Below are positions 1 to 12,359 of a stretch of DNA of 64,000 bases, in pieces; the first letter of the stretch is position 1, and the number at the start of each line of letters is the position of its first letter. The notes beneath the pieces are model-generated. The model was not told the DNA's origin. It saw only the letters and a list, made by a program, of their open reading frames with translations, and did no database searches. Location of the stretch: the NCBI GenBank assembly GCA_003342815.1, contig PTEX01000006.1:2549338-2613337 (forward strand). Direction: 5' to 3'. The position numbers were made by a program, and so were the translations under genes. The DNA comes from Eudromia elegans. Taxonomy: Eukaryota > Chordata > Aves > Tinamiformes > Tinamidae.

Positions 1-3000
1 TCCAAGCCTGTTCTGTGCACCCAGAAATTTCATTAGCTCATTCCCAGTTTTTGCACCCAGGTTTTCAAAGTCAGGACTGCTGACCATATGCTGGTAGTGA
101 TATTTGAGCCAGATAAACAGCTGACAGCAGATAACCTTAGCTGACATAAAATGCTACAGCTTTTGGTATCAAAATTTCTCTGGTATTATTTCCAGCTAAG
201 GATATCCTGCTAGAATACTAGAAATATACCTTTAAAATAGCATAATTCTGTTTCTACTGAAATCCGCCTTTTTTAAAAACAAAAATAAAAACCAATTAAA
301 TTAAAAAAAATAAAAGCCAAAAAGCATTGATTAAAAAATACCTCCATGCTTATGAAATAGTTGCTCTTAAGGCTAAATTAGTACTAATACTATGTCATAA
401 TATTAAAGGTGTTACAGTATTGAACGTGCTAATTTCTGTTTTGCTGCCTCCTTTAACTTTGCAGTAACTGTGTTTCCATTTACAGAGAATCTCAGTTGGT
501 GGGATAACACACGCTCCTCTTGAGCAAGATGCTGGAGAGGGAATTCACCGAGCACTGGCTCCTCTTGGTGACATCTGACCCTTTATGACAGTGGCTTTGG
601 GCAGGCATTTAACGTCGTTTTGTCCCACTGCCTAAAGACCCGGGCTGCATGTCACTATCCGCTTGGTGCCACAAGGGTATTCAAGGCAACAAGGATCCTG
701 CTCTCGCCGCACGTCACTGGGATTTTGAAATTCGTGCTGAAGCGGCGCAGGACTGCGTCAGCGCGTGGTGCTGGAGCCAGTGTGTGTCCACAGGCTCCTC
801 TTTGCACGCCGCTCTCCTGGATTGCACCTTCCTTCATAACGACCTGTGTTTTTTTGTTTTTTTCCCATTGCCTGTCTCTGCTAATGTAGGGCTCTACGGC
901 TGTGCAGAAAGCCTGGGAAATCGGAGCCAAATGCAATAGCGTGTCTGAGAGCCGTCTAGATAACAACACGGAGAGATGTAAACTGGGCCACATCTCGCAT
1001 ATGTTCAGCGGTGGTGATTTAAGTGTTGACATTGTCATGGTGACAATTAAGAAGCAAGAAGGGGAGGATCCTAGATGTGTGGCTTAATGTGAATATTTTG
1101 GTGTTAATAGCTGCCCCTCTTCTAGAAACACCCAAGCCTTGGCCTCGCTGGCTTCCTGGGTATTTTCAGCCCTATTTTAAGGGGGAACAAAAATGAAAAA
1201 GCAGGTAGGTGTACTGACAAAATGGGAATGGGTCCTGTCCTTATTTTCAGAAAGCAGCATAATTTTGACTCATTTTGGCTATTTATTGTTGCTTAGCTCA
1301 TGTTTACCAATGTTGCTTAATTGGGGTTCTACCGTCACGCTGGCCATTTGACCAGAGAAGGTCAAACTGAAGCGTGTTCTAGTACTAGGTGGTGATGCAG
1401 CCAATAGCATTTAGTTACTGATGGAGTTTGAGACTTTCTCACATTTTTGATTTATAATCAGTCAGGGAAACATTTTACAAAATATCTTCCTTTTTGTATT
1501 TAACAATTATTTAGTTTATTTGGAGTGTTTTACATTACTTTTCCACTAGGAAAGCAAGATGTAGTCAAACACCTGGATATAAATACTCTAAAGTGCCCCA
1601 ATATGAGTACTATTATAAGCCATACTTGACTATATTCTTCTTCCCAGCTGTGGGTGCTGCAGCAAGTTAGAATGCTCTTTCCAAAAAAGTTTTTAAATTA
1701 GCTTTTTCTCCATTTAGAGAGTAGAGAATTAAAGTTGCTTAAATATATTTCCTTGCAACCAACATCTTAATAATAAAAAGGAAGATAAACGAATTGCAGT
1801 GCTCATTGCCATCATATTCCATAGCTCCAGCTCCTTCAGATACAGACATTCAATTTAACAGCACGTTGCCTTGGCTTCACAACTCTGAATAGCTGAAAAA
1901 ATGTTCCTGTAGTGCTTGCACTTGGCTCCCAGCAACTTGCTGTTTTCTTGTATTGCATATGATGAGTAAGTACTTGAAGTGGTGAATAACTGTACATATC
2001 AGCAGTGTTTGTGTAAGGATAATTTAGCATTGTATATTGTATTGCAGCCTCCACTTTCTGGGAAAGGTGATGTGAGGAAATTGTTTGTCTGAGTGAGGAC
2101 TGCAGAGCTAGTTATTTGCTGTGCATTACTTGGATATCCTGCTTCTTAATTCTAGATGCTTTTTTGCAATCAAGAAATGAACAATGTAATATTGGAGTTC
2201 CGGACTGGTTCATTTGGTCTCAGAATGCATTCAGGGTGAAGTACTAAAGTGCTAAAGGAGTTTACTAGAGGCTTTCTGCCTATTCAGACACGTTGTTGTG
2301 TATGTGGGGTGCAGTTGCTCCTATGTAAGGCAGAGAAGTCATTGCAATGCAGCTCATCTGGGACAGCACTTGAAGAGTGGAGTGCAAGTTCTTATTTCAT
2401 GTTCTGATCTAACTGACCTGTGTAAAACTGTCCTAGACTTTGGCTTTTTGTGCCTGTACCTGGATGTGTGCAGCTGCCCAAAATGTGACCTTCCTCTTTT
2501 TTTTTTTTTAAATGGGAAAAATGAAATGCCTCATGTTTCTTCACATGGGCTATGTGGTCTCATCTGATCAAGTATCATATATAAATTGAACATCAAAATG
2601 CCACGAGAAGCCCCACAAAAACTGAGGAGCTTAAGTTTTCAATCAGAAGAATTGATTCAGAAGAATTTTTGAGGCAATAGCTTCTAGGAGATAACATGCA
2701 TTTTTTAAAAAAAAGTGTTGAAAATCTCGATCTGAGATGACATGACTTAACTGTGATGCTGTAACGAATGACGTATCAGAAACGGCTTTCAAACATGCTT
2801 CCCTTTCTTCCTTGGTGCAGGCTTTCGTTGAGGTTATTAGCATCTTGCTTACTCTAACACCATCTCAGTCTCCATCCTTGTGTCTTGGCACTTCCTCCAG
2901 TTACACATTCTTCTTGGTGTTAATACCGTTTGGCCAAAACGGCATTGCTCCATAGTGTACCATAACAAGCATGGGTAGATGTACATCTGCTTGTGGACCA

Positions 3001-4554
3001 CTGGAGACCAGTCTTCCCTCAGATGTAGTTACAGACCTCTTGGAAGACAATTCTGCTAATAGCCACAGAACCACAGTTGTTGAGTTTCTTATGTGCTTGT
3101 CCAAGAGGAATTCGCTGAGGCTATCAATGATCTTCATGCAATAACCACAAGTTCATTACAAATTTTGACTATTACTTATACAGGACAATACAAATGAATG
3201 TGTTAACAATGCATTTGTTGTTTGGAAACAGCAATATCACTTATGAGAGAACAGTACATATTTTCTTAATATAATTTTCACACATTACTGTTCATTTAAA
3301 ATGAAATAGAAATGAATAGCCGCCCAAGTTTTGTAATTTAGATATTTAATATGTCTGTTTTATGTTCATTTTTAAAAATTTCTCCACTATGTGTGCATTT
3401 TTTCTTCTATTCTCTCCCCATTAATATCTTTCAGAAATTATTGGGTTGCTTTTGTGAAAATTAACTTCAAAAGAGAAACTGGATTTTCCCAGCATGCTGA
3501 GATCTTGGGTGGTATACAGTGCTGTCACTAGTCATATAATTAATAATTAACACCATTGACAAATGCTGCTTTAAAGTGTTTGTTGAAAGTCAAAAGTGCA
3601 GCCTGACTTTGCTGCTGATTTGAGTTTACATTTGTGTAATGTATAGTTAATAACTGGTGTGATCTTGTTATAGATTGGTTAATATTCTTCAGTATGTCCC
3701 TTGTTTTCCATTATTCAGTTGAAGGGCTTAATTAAGTGAATCAGAGTATAAGCACATATTTGCTGCAACAATCACAATTCCCCATAGATAATTTTTTTTT
3801 GGCTTGTCTAGCTGGGATTTCCAGGAAAGTTCCCAGAAACAGCTTCACAGAATAGAGGGATTTCTCTTTTTAAAACCCTTTTTTGGTGTTACACAAATTT
3901 GAGCCCAGAAGAGTTTAATTTTTGAGAAATAACCATGAATACTACATGCATGTGTGCCTCTGTAATAACAAAATATTCAGAATAAATTGAGTTTAAGTTG
4001 AATTTCATTTGATTCTGTGGTTGACTTTGGAAACATTTGGTTGTTATTTTCCATTGAAATTCTCATTTGCTTGGGGCAGCAATATGTTTAAGTGCCTTTT
4101 CTGTTATTTCTGCTCTGTAATCTTAATTTTAAAACTCATTTTCCAATTTTTTTCCTATTTGCTCTATATTGTGTGTACTGATCTTTCATATGGCAATAAA
4201 TAATTCTGCATTTGCTATTGGTGGTCTTGGATTTAATGTGCCTGTGTGTGTGCTGAAGGGGTACAATATACAGTCCTCTAAAAGGCATTGCTCTTTGATT
4301 CAGAAGAAGAGAGGAAGAGAAACTATAATTTAAATCCATATTGCTAAAATGAAAATATGGCCTCTCGTTTTAAAAATCTGGCTGTGATTTTTCAAAATTA
4401 CTTGTATGGCTTAGATGACTCCTTTTATGGGTGACTAAACTGGGTCATTAAACAAAAACCCGTTCTTTGGAGAAGAGATCAACGTCATAGATGCTTCAAC
4501 AGGACACCTCTGCTCCAAAGAACTTGCAAAACTGTGAGCTTAGTGCAGTTCTCT
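1..4554. other. Gene-free AT-rich flank
   Basis: I see no gene here. The sequence is AT-rich with runs of A and T and many scattered stops. The open frames are short (at most 127 codons), resemble no family I know and overlap on both strands. A slightly GC-richer, CpG-containing patch lies near 600-800. No transposon is clearly recognisable before the CR1 element that follows. Confidence 0.6.
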
Positions 4555-5345
4555 TGATCTCTATTGCATCTCAACAAGGACAAGTGCAGGGTCCTGCCCT
4601 TAGGAAGGAATAACCCCAGGCACCAGTGCAGACTAGGGGCTGACCTGCTGGAAAGCAGCTCCGTGGAGAGGGACTTGGGAGTTCTGGTGGACAAGGTAAC
4701 CATGAGGTAGCAATGTGTCCTCATGGCCAAGAAGGCCAATGGGATCCTGGCTGCATCAGGAGGGGCGTTGCCACCAGGTCGAGGGAGGGGATCCTGCCCC
4801 TCTCCTCAGCTCTGGTGAGGCCGCAGCTGGAGTATTGGGTGCAGTTGTGGGCTCCTCAGTACAAGAGGGACGTGGAGCTTCCAGACAGGTCCAGCACAGT
4901 GCGACCAAGATAATTAAGTGACTGGAGCATCTACCATATGAGGAAAGACTAAGCGAGCTGGACCTGTTTAGCCTGGAGAAGAGAAGACTGAGAGGGGATC
5001 TGATCAATATCTATAAATACCTGAGAGGAGAATGTAAAGAAGATGGCGCCAAACTCTCCTTGGTGGTGGCCAGTGACAAGATAAGGGATAATGGGTACAA
5101 ATTGAAGCACAGGCAGTTCCATTTCCACGTGAGGAAGAACTTCTTTCCTATGAGGGTGATAGAGCCCTGGAACAGGCTGCCCAGAGAGCTTGTGGAGTCT
5201 CCTTCTCTGGAGATCTTCCAAACCTGCCTGGATGCAACTCTGCACCATGTGCTCTAGGGGTCCCAGCTTCAGCAGGGGGGTTGGACTAGATGATCTCTAG
5301 AAATCCCTTCCAGCCTCAACCAATCTGTGATTCTGTGATTTTTGG
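4555..5345 (+). mobile_element. CR1 LINE retrotransposon, 5'-truncated 3' end
   Basis: This is the 3' part of a chicken-repeat-1 (CR1) non-LTR retrotransposon on the + strand. Seen directly: the CR1 ORF2 C-terminal region starts near the words for a 'LNKDKCR' peptide. It continues through the block around 4930-5010 (gagctggacctgtttagcct) and the block around 5130-5180 (aacttctttcctatgagggt). It ends with the ttggactagatgatctctag motif and two ATTCTGTG-type units at about 5330-5341. A full-length CR1 is roughly 4.5 kb, so this copy is strongly 5'-truncated, as is usual for the family. The ORF2 remnant is broken by small indels, for example near 4900 where a few bases are missing before 'gaccaagataattaag', so it codes for nothing intact. 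It is the youngest-looking CR1 in the window and the main reason for calling the host a bird. Confidence 0.95.
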
Positions 5346-5989
5346 GGACAAGGTGCTCGATTCTGTATAAGGCATTAAAATAATGTGATTCATGCCTCAA
5401 TGTTCTGACAGTCTGATGACAGGTATTAAAAAGATGAGGCACAAGAGATGAGCTAAAATAAGAGTGAAGTTATTTTGATAATTTTGGTTTTTTTGCTTAT
5501 TCACACAGAGGTTAATTAAAGGCATGTCTGCAGGAGCAGGTGCAGAAAGATGCAGACTTGTGCTGACCACATACCAGACCGACAAGGTTCAAGTTAGCTT
5601 AACCCTCAAGCCCTAACACTGCAGCACGCCGCTGTTTAGCAGGAAATTCTAGCTCAGGTGAAGTAACCTGTTACCAGAGCTGAACAGTTTTGAGTCTGAT
5701 GTGAGATCACTGTTTGCTCTCTTGGAGTATCAAGAGGGAAGAGAGGCTCTGTGTTCTCACATGGTTGTAGGCATGTGTCCATTTTTGTATCAAAAGTTTG
5801 TTTCAAGGGTCCTCAAAATCAGTGGAGATGTATTGGTGTCTTCTGACGATGTTTGCCTCAGATCTCAAGAGTTTTATCTGGCATCTGTTGATACTAATTA
5901 TTGTACCTAGGAGCTGAAATTTATATATGGGTTTCATATGGAAAATACAAAGCCAAAAAAAAAAAAAGGATCCTGCTTCCAGAACCTCA
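5346..5989. other. Non-coding spacer between two CR1 copies
   Basis: No gene is seen. The stretch includes an A-rich run near 5955-5967 and short chance open frames only. Confidence 0.6.
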
Positions 5990-6250
5990 GTCTGAATTGA
6001 GAAGAAGCTTAGATGGAAATGATCATCCAGCCCAAACCCTTGCCAGAGCAAGATAATATCCTGCAGGCTGTTTACTAGCACTTGCCAATCTGGTTATAAA
6101 AGTACCAAGCAAATGGGCTCCATTACTGAGAAGAGTCTGGGAGACTGTTCCATTGTTTAAAGGATGTCATGCCAGGACATTGTCTTCTGAAATTGATTAT
6201 TTATTTCTCTTTTCTTATCTTCACTGCATCTTGTTCTTGGTTATATTCTG
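5990..6250 (-). mobile_element. Degraded CR1/L3-like LINE fragment
   Basis: Read on the - strand this resembles an old CR1 3' end. On the + strand one sees the reversed family words in order: 'gatcatccagcccaaaccc' near 6020, then 'gggctccattactgagaaga' and 'gggagactgttccattg' near 6115-6160, which match the usual 'gactccac...gcctgttccagtg' block. A T-rich decayed segment follows. The copy is far more diverged than the one at 4555-5345 and its ends are approximate. Confidence 0.55.
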
Positions 6251-8762
6251 AGATATCAAATCAAAGTCTCCCATTCTGAAAGTTCATGTAGTTGTTGGCC
6301 ATTATAATTCACTTTTCTGTCCTTGAGCTGACCAGGTAGTCTGAGGTAAAAGAATGGGCTGCACAAGCTGCATGACTGTGGCTGTGTTATGTCACAGGTC
6401 TAGGGCAAATGATGGTTATAAAACTCCTCCTGTTTGTATACCTGGCCTGCTCTTCCTTAATAAATCCATCTTTTCCAGCCCATCACAGCTTTTCAATTAA
6501 AGTTTGCCAGGAGCTATGTCTGCATTACCAAGGATTGTGGCCCAGTACCAGTGTGGAGTGAATGTAAAACAGGAGCTGCGGAGTTGGAGCTGAAGGCCTA
6601 ACTTCCACAATTAGGCTTGTGTTAAGGTTTTTGTTTTGAAAAAGGTCCTGCAAACCAGATGTCTGTTATTGGAGCTCATTAGATGCACTCCTGGAACAAA
6701 CCTTCTGATTTAATTTTGTTTGAAAGTCTATGAGACTGAGATTGCTTTGCTGTGTGAACCAAAGCAATAAATCGAGATAATCTAGGGAATTTAAAAGCAA
6801 ACTCCTGATCTGAACTAAAATGCTAGTTCAGATACAATCCATATCTTTCTGGGAGTGTGTTGTCCAGAGCTGAATGCAGCATTCTTACATTTAAATATCA
6901 GCAAGGGAGACTGGAGTCAGGACTCAGGAAAATGTTTCCAAAGATAAGGGCAGTGAAGCACCATGGCAGTTGAGTAAGATCCATGACCAGAGGTTTTTAA
7001 GAAAAGGCTAACAAAACAGAATGGGGCAATTAGTAGATACAACTCTTCTTGTGCTGAGAAACAGGAATGGATTTGGATATTTTATGAGTTTCTTTCAAGC
7101 CAAATTTCCTATGACTCCAAAGCACCATTGAATTTGTTCTGGTCTGGCAACCTTTCCTTTGTGTATACAACTCCAAAGAGCTTTGTTTACTTGCAGTGTG
7201 ACACTGCAATCCTTTCTGCAGTTCCTGAGGTTTCCTTCAGTATTGCACCTCTTTACGTTTTCCTAGCTGATGAATGTGTGTCCTTTCTTCCTATGCATTT
7301 CAATTTCAGTTTTTCAATTTGAATTTTCTAATTTTCCTCTCCATATTTTTTTCTCTGCCCTGGCTGCAGCTTATAACTTGTAGTTTAGTTATATCAGGGA
7401 GTATCACTGATTTCAGTTTACTCTCACAGATATCGAAGGCTTTCAGTAAGATGGAATCAAACATGGTATCTACACATTTCTCTGCATAGTCTACATTGCC
7501 CATGATGATCTGCCATTAACTGGACACATGGGACTGGTTCTCTTCAAGTCATTTTAAGTTCTGGTTCAGATGAGAGATAATGACAAATACTCTACTAGCC
7601 TGACAGAACACTTGTTTCCTGCCATTTGTTTGTAATTTGGTCAAGCAGACAGCTTGAGGAAAATGTAACCTCATCAGGTAAATGACACTTTTTGCTTGTG
7701 CTTTGGAGAGGAAGCAGACAGCTGCAATGATGATACTTGTACCCTGCATTTATTAAAAGATGTCCTGTTGTATCAGGTGGTGCAGTAGGTTACTACTTAA
7801 AATTAATAAAATTGCAGCCATTCTGTTCCTTGATGATATATATTATTGTGAATTAAGTATCTTGAAGTATAGCTTCTCCCGCAGTAAATACACGTTTTGT
7901 AGCCCAAACCCAAGCAACTCCCAGTCTTAAGCCTCAGATAACTCAAAAAAGTCTCAAGAAATTATGGCCTCTTTACCGTTGCATTTAAATGGATGTTAAG
8001 CACCTTAATCCTCTAAGGGTGTTTTAAAATCCCTCTCTTTCTTACATTTGTTATCTTATGCATTTTTGGTTGTGGCAGCTTCTGAAGATGTCAGTGTCAT
8101 TAGACTGACCTCCTCGGTGGATGCTGCAGATAACCAGTTTCAGTACGGAGCAGCAGTCCAGCCTTGCCTGGTCTGCTTAGTGCAGTCTCTAGGAAAGGAA
8201 GGAGTAGCTTCAAACCTGCCTCACTAAAGTGTTTTAAACTCCAGGTCATCAGTTTCCTAAGTAATTTATCTTAACACAGACTCCTGCTCAAAGGATAGCA
8301 TAGTAACTAAAGATATGCTGCTCTAAATCCATCTCATGCAAGCACCTAATTCAACAGGTCTTCAGCAGTTTGAGATTTCAGCTACATCATGCCTGGGACT
8401 TTGTGTCTAGGTCCCAGATACTGAAGAGCAGTTCAGAAAGCTCATGTATTTTGCAACAGATGATTTTGCCACCTTGCTTTGGAGGGAGACCAAAGAAACA
8501 ATAATTGTGGGTGCTCTTGTGCTTCCTGAGGATATTTGAGTTACAAAAATATGTATGTTTTTTCCTCAGGTATTTCCATTTCACTTGGATAAACAGTATT
8601 CAGAAACATGATGTTCAAAATTATCTGAATAGCCTATCCATTTCTGATACTGAAATCAGGAATATTAAAAATGAACAAGAAAGGAGAAATGATTTGCTGC
8701 AAACATCAATTTTGGAATGAAAACATTTTCAGCTATGAGGCTCCATTAGACCTGCAGTTAGC

Positions 8763-8838
8763 AAATACTTCAATTGACACTGCTGTCAAACCAAGGACAT
8801 AAAACTGAGAGTGTGATATGTTATCTGCTGCCAATTAC
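8763..8838 (+). repeat. Unidentified dispersed repeat, copy A
   Basis: About 75 bp that align by eye with 10458-10529 in the same orientation. Shared landmarks in order are 'aaa-acttca', 'tgaca-tg', 'aaaccaagg', 'cataaaa' and 'ctg-tgccaatt'. I estimate roughly 70-75% identity over the core, and similarity may extend about 40 bp upstream. This fits an ancient interspersed element, but I cannot name the family. Strand is arbitrary. Confidence 0.5.
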
Positions 8839-10457
8839 GTAATTTCATGATGCATAAGTTATTGCAAAAAATAAGGTCATGACTCCTAAACCAGCTCCTT
8901 TTGAAGTTGCAATTCTTCATAAAACCCCCCGCATATTTGTATATTTCAGTTGGTTAACTCTTAACTGAATTTAAGGGAGTGCTTATGAAAATGAAGTACT
9001 ATATGCCATTAAAGAAAAAGCAGAATCTTGCATGGGCTATGGGAATACCAACTTGTTGACATCAAAACTGCTCACAGAGAGGTGAATCTGTCTAAGATGT
9101 GGATTTTAGTTCCTGTATTTGACCATCAAAGATAAACATCAAAGTTATTAGGGAACATTAGGATTAGAATTTAGCAACCCCAGCTCTTGCTTTCCTTTTG
9201 TATTGCTTTTTATGGTAATTTTCCACTAATCACTTATCTTTTCTGATTGCTTTAACTTAATTTTTCTGTATGACTAAATGTCATACTTGTCATACAAGGA
9301 TAGTGATTAAGTAATAAGCACTTCATTTTGAGAATGGAAGCAAAGCTGGAAAGAATGTCAGAAAAGTGAACTCTGTCTTCATTTGTGGGGCAGATGTTTC
9401 CGAGACTGTAAGAATCATGCTCTCATGATGACAAAGATGCTTAATATCACTGTGGTAATGCAGAAGATTTGTTAGAGCATGGTATAGCTATAGGAACTGT
9501 ACTTCCATTTCAGAAAATAAAAAAGGTTGATTTTAAAATAATATCTCTTTCCAAAGTGGGATGGAAATATGATTTTTGGAGCTGATTTGAAAAACAGTCC
9601 CTAGAACCACAAGTAGTCCTTGTTCTGCCCTCATTGAATTCAATGAATGAGAATCAGGTGTTTTATGTCTACTATTATACTATTATATGTTTACCATTAT
9701 AAGTGATATTATCATAAGTGTTTGGGCTTTTTTGAGTTTGTGGTTCCTTCAACTGTTTCTGTTGCTCAGCAGCTTATCCCCTTTGTACAAATAATTACAT
9801 ATTCATTGGCTTGCAGAAAGTCTAATGTAGATAGTCCAATGGACGGTCTGTATTCAAGTCCTTGTTCCAATTAATGTTTAATTATTTATACAAAGCGAAA
9901 TAGGTGCAATAGGAGAGACCGATGAAGCTGTTCCTAGCTGATCTTACTGGCGAGAAAACTTGCCTGAGATGCAGAATTCTGACTCAGGCATCTTGCGGAA
10001 CAGAAACTTGATGCCTTGATCACAGGATGATTTGCTTGAGATGTCACAGTTTTCTCACTTTTTGATATATTTCAAGTCTCATCCTGGGCATGAGAAGCCT
10101 TCCCAGGTAGCAGCTTCACAAGTACCTGCAAAAAGTTCCATTCTCAACAGAATTTGTCAGAGAAAAAAAAATGCATCACTGTACGCTATGATGGGGGTAT
10201 GACTAATGTTTTCACAATCATGTAGGTCCAGAGTGGTTTGGCCATTGTGGTGATCCCTCAGAATCCTGCGTCTGAAGGAGAGGTCAACAAGCACTACTGG
10301 AGGGCATGAGTCTCGGGAAGCCTGTAAAATGCCAAAACATATGTCTGTGTAAGTGTCAGACTTATAAAGCAGCCCTTGTTACAAAAGTTTAACAATGGGG
10401 AAATGATCGCACACAAACATTGGCTTGGGCATTAGGCTTGTGAGACTTGTTGTTTTT

Positions 10458-10529
10458 AAACACTTCAGCTGACATTGATATGAAACCAAGGCATAAAAAC
10501 AGGAGCCTGACATGATCTGTTGCCAATTG
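10458..10529 (+). repeat. Unidentified dispersed repeat, copy B
   Basis: The partner of 8763-8838, about 1.7 kb away and in the same orientation, with the same series of landmark words ending in 'gttgccaatt'. It could be an ancient transposon fragment or an old local duplication. No coding content is apparent. Confidence 0.5.
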
Positions 10530-12359
10530 CCTCCAAACTACTACGTCTGATGAGCAAAAAAAAAAATGAGAGGAAATGAATGGAGAAATGGGACAGGTCA
10601 TCTGGACTCTGATAATTAATGTTCCTTAGAAAATAAAAGTTTTGAAACTTTCCTGGAAATGAGATTTTATGATCTTCTACAATGGCCCACAGGGGGGATG
10701 CTGCAACCTACACATATTGACAATTGTGGTAATACCAGGCAATTCATTTTTATGAGTAATTTCCAGAGCAACCCTTAACCATGTGTAAAGTGCAACAGTG
10801 TGCCAGAGACGAAAGATTCATCTAGAGGCCAAAGATCATACAGATTTATTAACAATATTTGAAAAAAAATTAACATCATCTGAAAGCAAATTGAGCAACG
10901 TGGGGGAGAAGGAATGGACTTGACAACAAAGCAAGCTCTATAAGGATGTGAAGCGGAGCACAAGCTAAACTCAATGGGAAGATTTTCATCAACAAGATCT
11001 TGGACAGGGCTCAAGGGAACAGAGGCACTCCACCTTATACCTTTTAACCATTTCAATGGAAAATATATTCTTTCTTGTTCAAAACTAGCATAATTTTGAG
11101 ATTAAGACTCACAAACAGAATATTCATACTTGGGATGTTTTAGTCAAGAATCCCTATCTTAGCAGCTCCAGAAGTGGCTTGGCTTTTCAGAGGGCCGAGC
11201 AACTTGAATTTCTCTCTTCTTTTTATTGGACTGAGAGTATTCTTACACTGTACTTAACTTTGTAAACCTACTCTGCTTTCTCCCTTAAAATGCAGAGAAT
11301 AATGGAACATTTGGATCCATAATTTTGTTTCTTTTAAATCCTTCTCCGTAAACACTTGTAAAGGTAATGGCCCATTTAGTCTCTCCTATTTATGTCTAGT
11401 CTAAGTAGTTATAGCTGTTACTTTTAAACAGCTATTAAATACTTCAGTAGTTACTACAGCATGCCAAAGAATACTTGGAATAAAAGAACAATGGACAGAG
11501 ATGGCTGAAAAAGAAGTTGAAGAACTGAATTTGATTATATATCATTCAGAAGAAAAAGAATAGCTCTGTCAAAGTCCCAGTTAAGGGCCGTTAGAGAAAG
11601 TGATATACTTAGCACTGAGCAAAGCTACAAAGAACATGAATCATAGCCCCAAGTGATGTATCCCCAATATCATCTTGGTTATCTAATTTTAAACTCCTTT
11701 CTTGTGTGGGAGCGAAAGTTTGCTGTCTAATGTAAGTTGAAATCCTTGAAAAGCCAATCCTGCTGTGATAGCCACTCTTATTTCATCCTTCACACTGAAA
11801 ATCATAATTTATTTTAACACTAGACATTGGGCAAGACTGACTGTGGGAAGGAGAACTTCTAGGATTTCCTTTTACTATTGAACTCAGCTGAAATCTGCAG
11901 TCAATCCAGACATGGTTTAAGCACTCTCTTGATTATTTTCTTTAACATGGTGTGAAAGACCAAAGCTGCTTTATTGCATTGGTGGATAAGTTACCAGCAA
12001 GACATACAGAGCTGAAGAGTTGGTGACAACACACAGAAAGAGAACTCCCCACTTTAGAGATACATGAATAAATTTCCTCATGGAGAAGGCCAGAGCATTT
12101 TAATTGGAGAATGCTTGACAGAAAGCCCTACTTTTCTGGTGGATTACAGCCTTTTCAGTGACCAGGAAGTCAGGAGTGAATGTATCTAGTTGCCTGAGCA
12201 GATCCAGGTCTTGCTGAGGACAACGGGAGTTTCTCTGGTTTCCATAACTGGCAGTAGAGTCTCTTTCCTCAAGGACAAGTAAATACATAGTCATTAACAG
12301 ACTGTGAAGCAGAACTGAGATTATCTAAGGACTTGTTTTCTCAGGTTCATTCTACAGTA

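Larger units (their letters stand above)
6251..12359. other. Gene-free AT-rich region with an unidentified repeat pair
   Basis: No gene is seen. The region is AT-rich and the open frames are short. It contains two diverged copies of one sequence, at 8763-8838 and 10458-10529, listed separately. I see no promoter or clear transposon otherwise. Confidence 0.55.
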
